Below, in pieces: positions 32,369-34,400 of a stretch of 34,400 bases of DNA. Location of the stretch: NCBI GenBank assembly GCA_045588245.1, contig JAZNDW010000037.1:1-34400 (forward strand), written 5' to 3'. The notes beneath the pieces were generated by a model, which was not told where the DNA came from, searched no databases, and was given only the letters and a program-made list of their open reading frames with translations. The translations under genes were made by a program, and so were the position numbers. Within the stretch, counting starts at the first letter, position 1, and each line of letters starts with the position of its first letter. Origin of the DNA: DTU064 sp045588245 (GTDB lineage Bacteria; Bacillota; Clostridia; Oscillospirales; CAG-272).

Positions 32369-32444
32369 ACATACTGTGACCGAGCACAGAGTTTCGGGAA
32401 AGAAATAGCGGTGAAGAGATGAAGAGATATCTATAATATGTTAT

Positions 32445-33548
32445 TTATTTTTTCGGCAAATACGGAACAAGGCGCTCGACCTGCGTGCAATAACGATCTT
32501 CATCGCGGACAGAGTTGAACCATTCCCAGCCGGACGGATTGGTGAGATGAAGATACGCTTCATTGATAACCTTCCCGTGTGTTCCGTATTCAATATCCTG
32601 CATTTTATTTACCGTAAGCATATCGAGAACCGGACAGTTATACGAAAGATCGGTATCGTCGAGCAATTTTGCGAATTCCACATACAGATCGATTGCTTTT
32701 TCAAGTGCGGCATAGCCTTCATCTTTACATCCCGCGCCAAAGCATCCTGCGGCAAGACGCAATCCTAACAAAGCACGCATTTCTAACCATGCGTCAATAT
32801 CCGTTGATGTGTCGCGCATCGTATCGATAACATCCAGCGCCATCCGATGCCCGGCAACACTCGCTTCGGGATTTTTATATCGCTTTTCATCACGCTTGCC
32901 AATACAGTTGTAAAAAATCTCACCAAGAAACATCATAAAATTTTTCTGTCGCTGCAAGTTACATTTTCCCACTTCGTTACGGTAGTCGTAGCGGTCTTCG
33001 AGCAACACCTCATAGCTTGATTTCCAAGACGGCAACATATCGAGCCACGGTTCGATTTTGTCTTCATCTTCCGATAGGACAATCATACGTAATGCCTCTG
33101 TTCGGATATCTTCATCTGTACAATGTTCAATTATGTTTCGGCAAATATTTCGCACCTCATCCAAATGATCATCGATCGGACGGACGTTGAACCAGAAATA
33201 ACAACGACACAGCCAGAGTCCGAAACCGAACTCATCCGGAAAATCTTTATGCGCGGCTTTGCACGCCACATAAAACGCTTCTTTATCATTTTGCGTTGAT
33301 TTGATGTTTTTCAAATGCGCCTCACGCTTGGCATCTGTCGATTCCCGATCTGTTCCGAAAAGGACATCGGTCGATATTCCGAAAAAATTTGCGATTTTCG
33401 GTATCAGTTCCATGTCCGGATACGCCTGACCGTTTTCCCAACGGCTGACCGACTGATACGTCACGCCGATGGCAGCAGCAAGTTCTTCCTGTGTGACATT
33501 CCTCTCACGTCGGAGAGTTCGGATAACATTTGCGATTGGTAAATTCAT
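32445..33548 (-). CDS. XRE-family transcriptional regulator with long helical C-terminus
   Basis: A 367-residue regulator. The N-terminal helix-turn-helix (about 5-60) is of the Cro/C1 type: IANVIRTLRRERNVTQEELA, VTYQSVSRWENG, YPDMELIPKIANFFGIS, then DVLFG. The remaining 290 residues are alpha-helical, possibly TPR-like, with several Cys and Trp, and no recognised ligand domain; similar long-tailed XRE proteins are common in Clostridia. The start at 33548 is chosen because AAGGGGTG lies about 7 bases upstream; a GTG three codons earlier overlaps that site. A strong promoter lies upstream. Its target is not known, but the adjacent glycosidase gene is a candidate. Confidence 0.85.
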   Translation of the reverse strand: MNLPIANVIRTLRRERNVTQEELAAAIGVTYQSVSRWENGQAYPDMELIPKIANFFGISTDVLFGTDRESTDAKREAHLKNIKSTQNDKEAFYVACKAAHKDFPDEFGFGLWLCRCYFWFNVRPIDDHLDEVRNICRNIIEHCTDEDIRTEALRMIVLSEDEDKIEPWLDMLPSWKSSYEVLLEDRYDYRNEVGKCNLQRQKNFMMFLGEIFYNCIGKRDEKRYKNPEASVAGHRMALDVIDTMRDTSTDIDAWLEMRALLGLRLAAGCFGAGCKDEGYAALEKAIDLYVEFAKLLDDTDLSYNCPVLDMLTVNKMQDIEYGTHGKVINEAYLHLTNPSGWEWFNSVRDEDRYCTQVERLVPYLPKK

Positions 33549-33595
33549 AGATTTCACCCCTTTATGACAAATTAAGCCGCGCAGCTTGTACTCTC

Positions 33596-33624
33596 ATTAT
33601 ACGGACTGTAAACAAAGATATCAA
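33596..33624 (-). promoter_or_regulatory. Promoter of the XRE regulator gene
   Basis: On the minus strand TTGATA (33624-33619), 17 bases and TATAAT (33601-33596), about 48 bases before the start. Close to consensus. Confidence 0.78.
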
Positions 33625-33724
33625 TAAGCCATCCCGTGCATAAAACTCACTTGATGCGTGCATTTTTCGACAATCGCGAGAGATATAACACATCAACCTC
33701 TCGTGTCAGGAGAGTTTGTTTCAC

Positions 33725-33759
33725 ACAAAAAAAGGCGAATCCAAAGATTCGCCTTTTTG
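33725..33759 (-). terminator. Terminator of the phosphatase gene remnant
   Basis: AAAAAGGCGAAT pairs with ATTCGCCTTTTT across a 6-base loop; on the minus strand seven T residues follow. It abuts the stop codon of the phosphatase reading frame. Confidence 0.85.
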
Positions 33760-33760
33760 T

Positions 33761-34084
33761 TCATTCACCCAAAAGCGCGCTCAACAGCGCACGGCAACCG
33801 TCCTCAATGTCGCGGTACGCGACGTCGAATCGGTCGCTGTACCATGGATCGGCAACGTCGCCGCCGCGTCCCGTGTAGTCCATCAGTTTGCGTATCTTGC
33901 CATCGGGGTCGCCGCCGAGCATACGGTGCATATTTCGGATATTGGCGCTGTCCATGCCGACGAAAAGATCGTATTTGCCGTAATCGGCGCGCTGCATCTG
34001 CACGGCGCGTTTGCCGTCGCATTTGATTCCATGTCGAAGAAGCTCCGCCTTTGCCAGCGGATAAACGGGATTGCCGACGCCGCC
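33761..34084 (-). pseudogene. Low-molecular-weight protein tyrosine phosphatase, 5' part missing
   Basis: The frame encodes the C-terminal two thirds of a low-molecular-weight tyrosine phosphatase: GVGNPVYPLAKAELLRHGI, then RADYGKYDLFVGMDSANIRNM, and the general-acid loop DPWY. The catalytic P-loop (Cys-x5-Arg, about residues 8-18 of the intact enzyme) is absent. Family similarity stops abruptly at base ~34084; upstream the same frame reads unrelated residues until a stop codon near 34190. An ATG at 34003 could start an 80-residue product, but it would be inactive. The upstream DNA belongs to another gene (34085-34235), so this is a truncated remnant or an assembly junction. Confidence 0.75.
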
Positions 34085-34235
34085 CCTCTGTGTGCCGCTG
34101 ATTGAGCCGCTGCTGAATCTCTGTTGTCGGCTTGCTCCGCTTCCCTCTTTTCTTTGGATTGGCGTATACTGGATAGATAGCTACCTCCAGATACTCTCCA
34201 CAGTAATATTTCTTCTCTCTGTATCTTCGTTGCAT
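34085..34235 (-). pseudogene. 5' fragment of a mobile-element-type gene fused to phosphatase DNA
   Basis: An ATG at 34235 with AAGGGAA upstream opens a frame beginning MQRRYREKKYYCGEYLEV, followed by a Lys/Arg-rich stretch and KPTTEIQQRLNQRHTE. From memory this resembles the N-terminus of small basic proteins carried by clostridial prophages and integrative elements; I cannot name the family. Similarity appears to end near residue 50 (base ~34086), exactly where the phosphatase homology begins in another frame. The frame then continues out of register through the phosphatase sequence to 33804, giving a 143-codon chimeric reading frame with no meaning as a protein. Confidence 0.5.
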
Positions 34236-34265
34236 ATATGTTCCCTTTCCTATATGGTCATTGTG

Positions 34266-34400
34266 TTAATACCTTATACAAGCCCGCCATACGGGACAGC
34301 AATCCATCCCGTCGGCAAGTGTTATGCCATTAACATAGAAGCCGAAAAAACGGCATTTGAAAGCGGAACAAATACCCGACAGCACAGGCATAAAAAATCC
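34266..34400 (-). CDS. Partial Cys-rich small ORF at the right edge
   Basis: An open frame enters from base 34400 and ends at a TAA at 34266-34268; an internal ATG at 34391 would give 41 residues. It contains several cysteines and the segment YVNGITLADGMDCCPVW. It lies 30 bases upstream of the mobile-type fragment on the same strand, as expected for genes of one element. No family is recognised with certainty, and whether the start lies outside the window cannot be seen. Confidence 0.35.
   Translation of the reverse strand, partial: GFFMPVLSGICSAFKCRFFGFYVNGITLADGMDCCPVWRACIRY

Noticed and set aside
1..34400. CRISPR arrays, tRNA and rRNA genes
   Set aside because: No regularly spaced direct repeats with unique spacers and no cloverleaf or rRNA-like sequence were found by eye.

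Overview
The window reads as a chromosomal segment of a Gram-positive anaerobe of the Bacillota, probably class Clostridia. Three things point there: the gene order miaB – ricA/ymcA-like – mutS – mutL, which is conserved in that phylum; an endonuclease-type MutL; and Mini-ribonuclease III, a DegV protein and consensus sigma-A promoters with AGGAGG-type ribosome binding sites. The species cannot be named from sequence alone. Base composition is balanced across most of the window, but the first ~560 bases are strikingly AT-rich and look foreign.

Layout. (1) Bases 1-~564: a truncated gene leading out of the window, two long palindromes and four imperfect repeats, read here as the possible right end of a Tn7-like transposon parked behind the guaA terminator. 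(2) 712-9852, minus strand: a housekeeping run miaB, ricA/ymcA-like, mutS, mutL, tgt, guaA, fired by a perfect consensus promoter at 9911-9939. GuaA lacks the catalytic half of its glutaminase domain. (3) 10124-14599, plus strand: an FGGY sugar kinase, a membrane-anchored 5'-nucleotidase and a radical SAM/SPASM protein. (4) 14667-17817: a compact type IV pilus-like locus, with three pilin-like genes on the minus strand facing away from a degenerate pilM-like gene and a prepilin peptidase on the plus strand. The two halves are separated by two perfect divergent promoters. A TlpA-type thioredoxin and a threonine aldolase follow the peptidase.

(5) 19580-23144: a DUF2264 protein, a DUF4003-like protein, a 79-residue unknown protein and a DegV lipid-binding protein. 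(6) 23201-26695, minus strand: a MATE exporter, MscL, UDP-GlcNAc 2-epimerase and Mini-RNase III. (7) 26882-33548: a ZIP metal transporter, a cytoplasmic GH43 enzyme, a YgiQ-type radical SAM protein, a second GH43-like enzyme and an XRE regulator. (8) 33761-34400: the 3' part of a low-molecular-weight tyrosine phosphatase gene joined abruptly, near base 34085, to the 5' end of a gene that looks mobile-element-borne, with one further partial ORF running off the window.

Together the genes show nucleotide and tRNA metabolism plus mismatch repair, a secretion/pilus-like surface system, and plant-polysaccharide use (two GH43 enzymes, a DUF2264 protein, an FGGY kinase), as expected of a gut or rumen fermenter. 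The most unusual items are the glutaminase-less GuaA, the candidate Tn7-like end downstream of guaA, the chimeric junction at the right edge, the minimal pilus locus with a degenerate PilM, and the small abundant-looking 79-residue protein.
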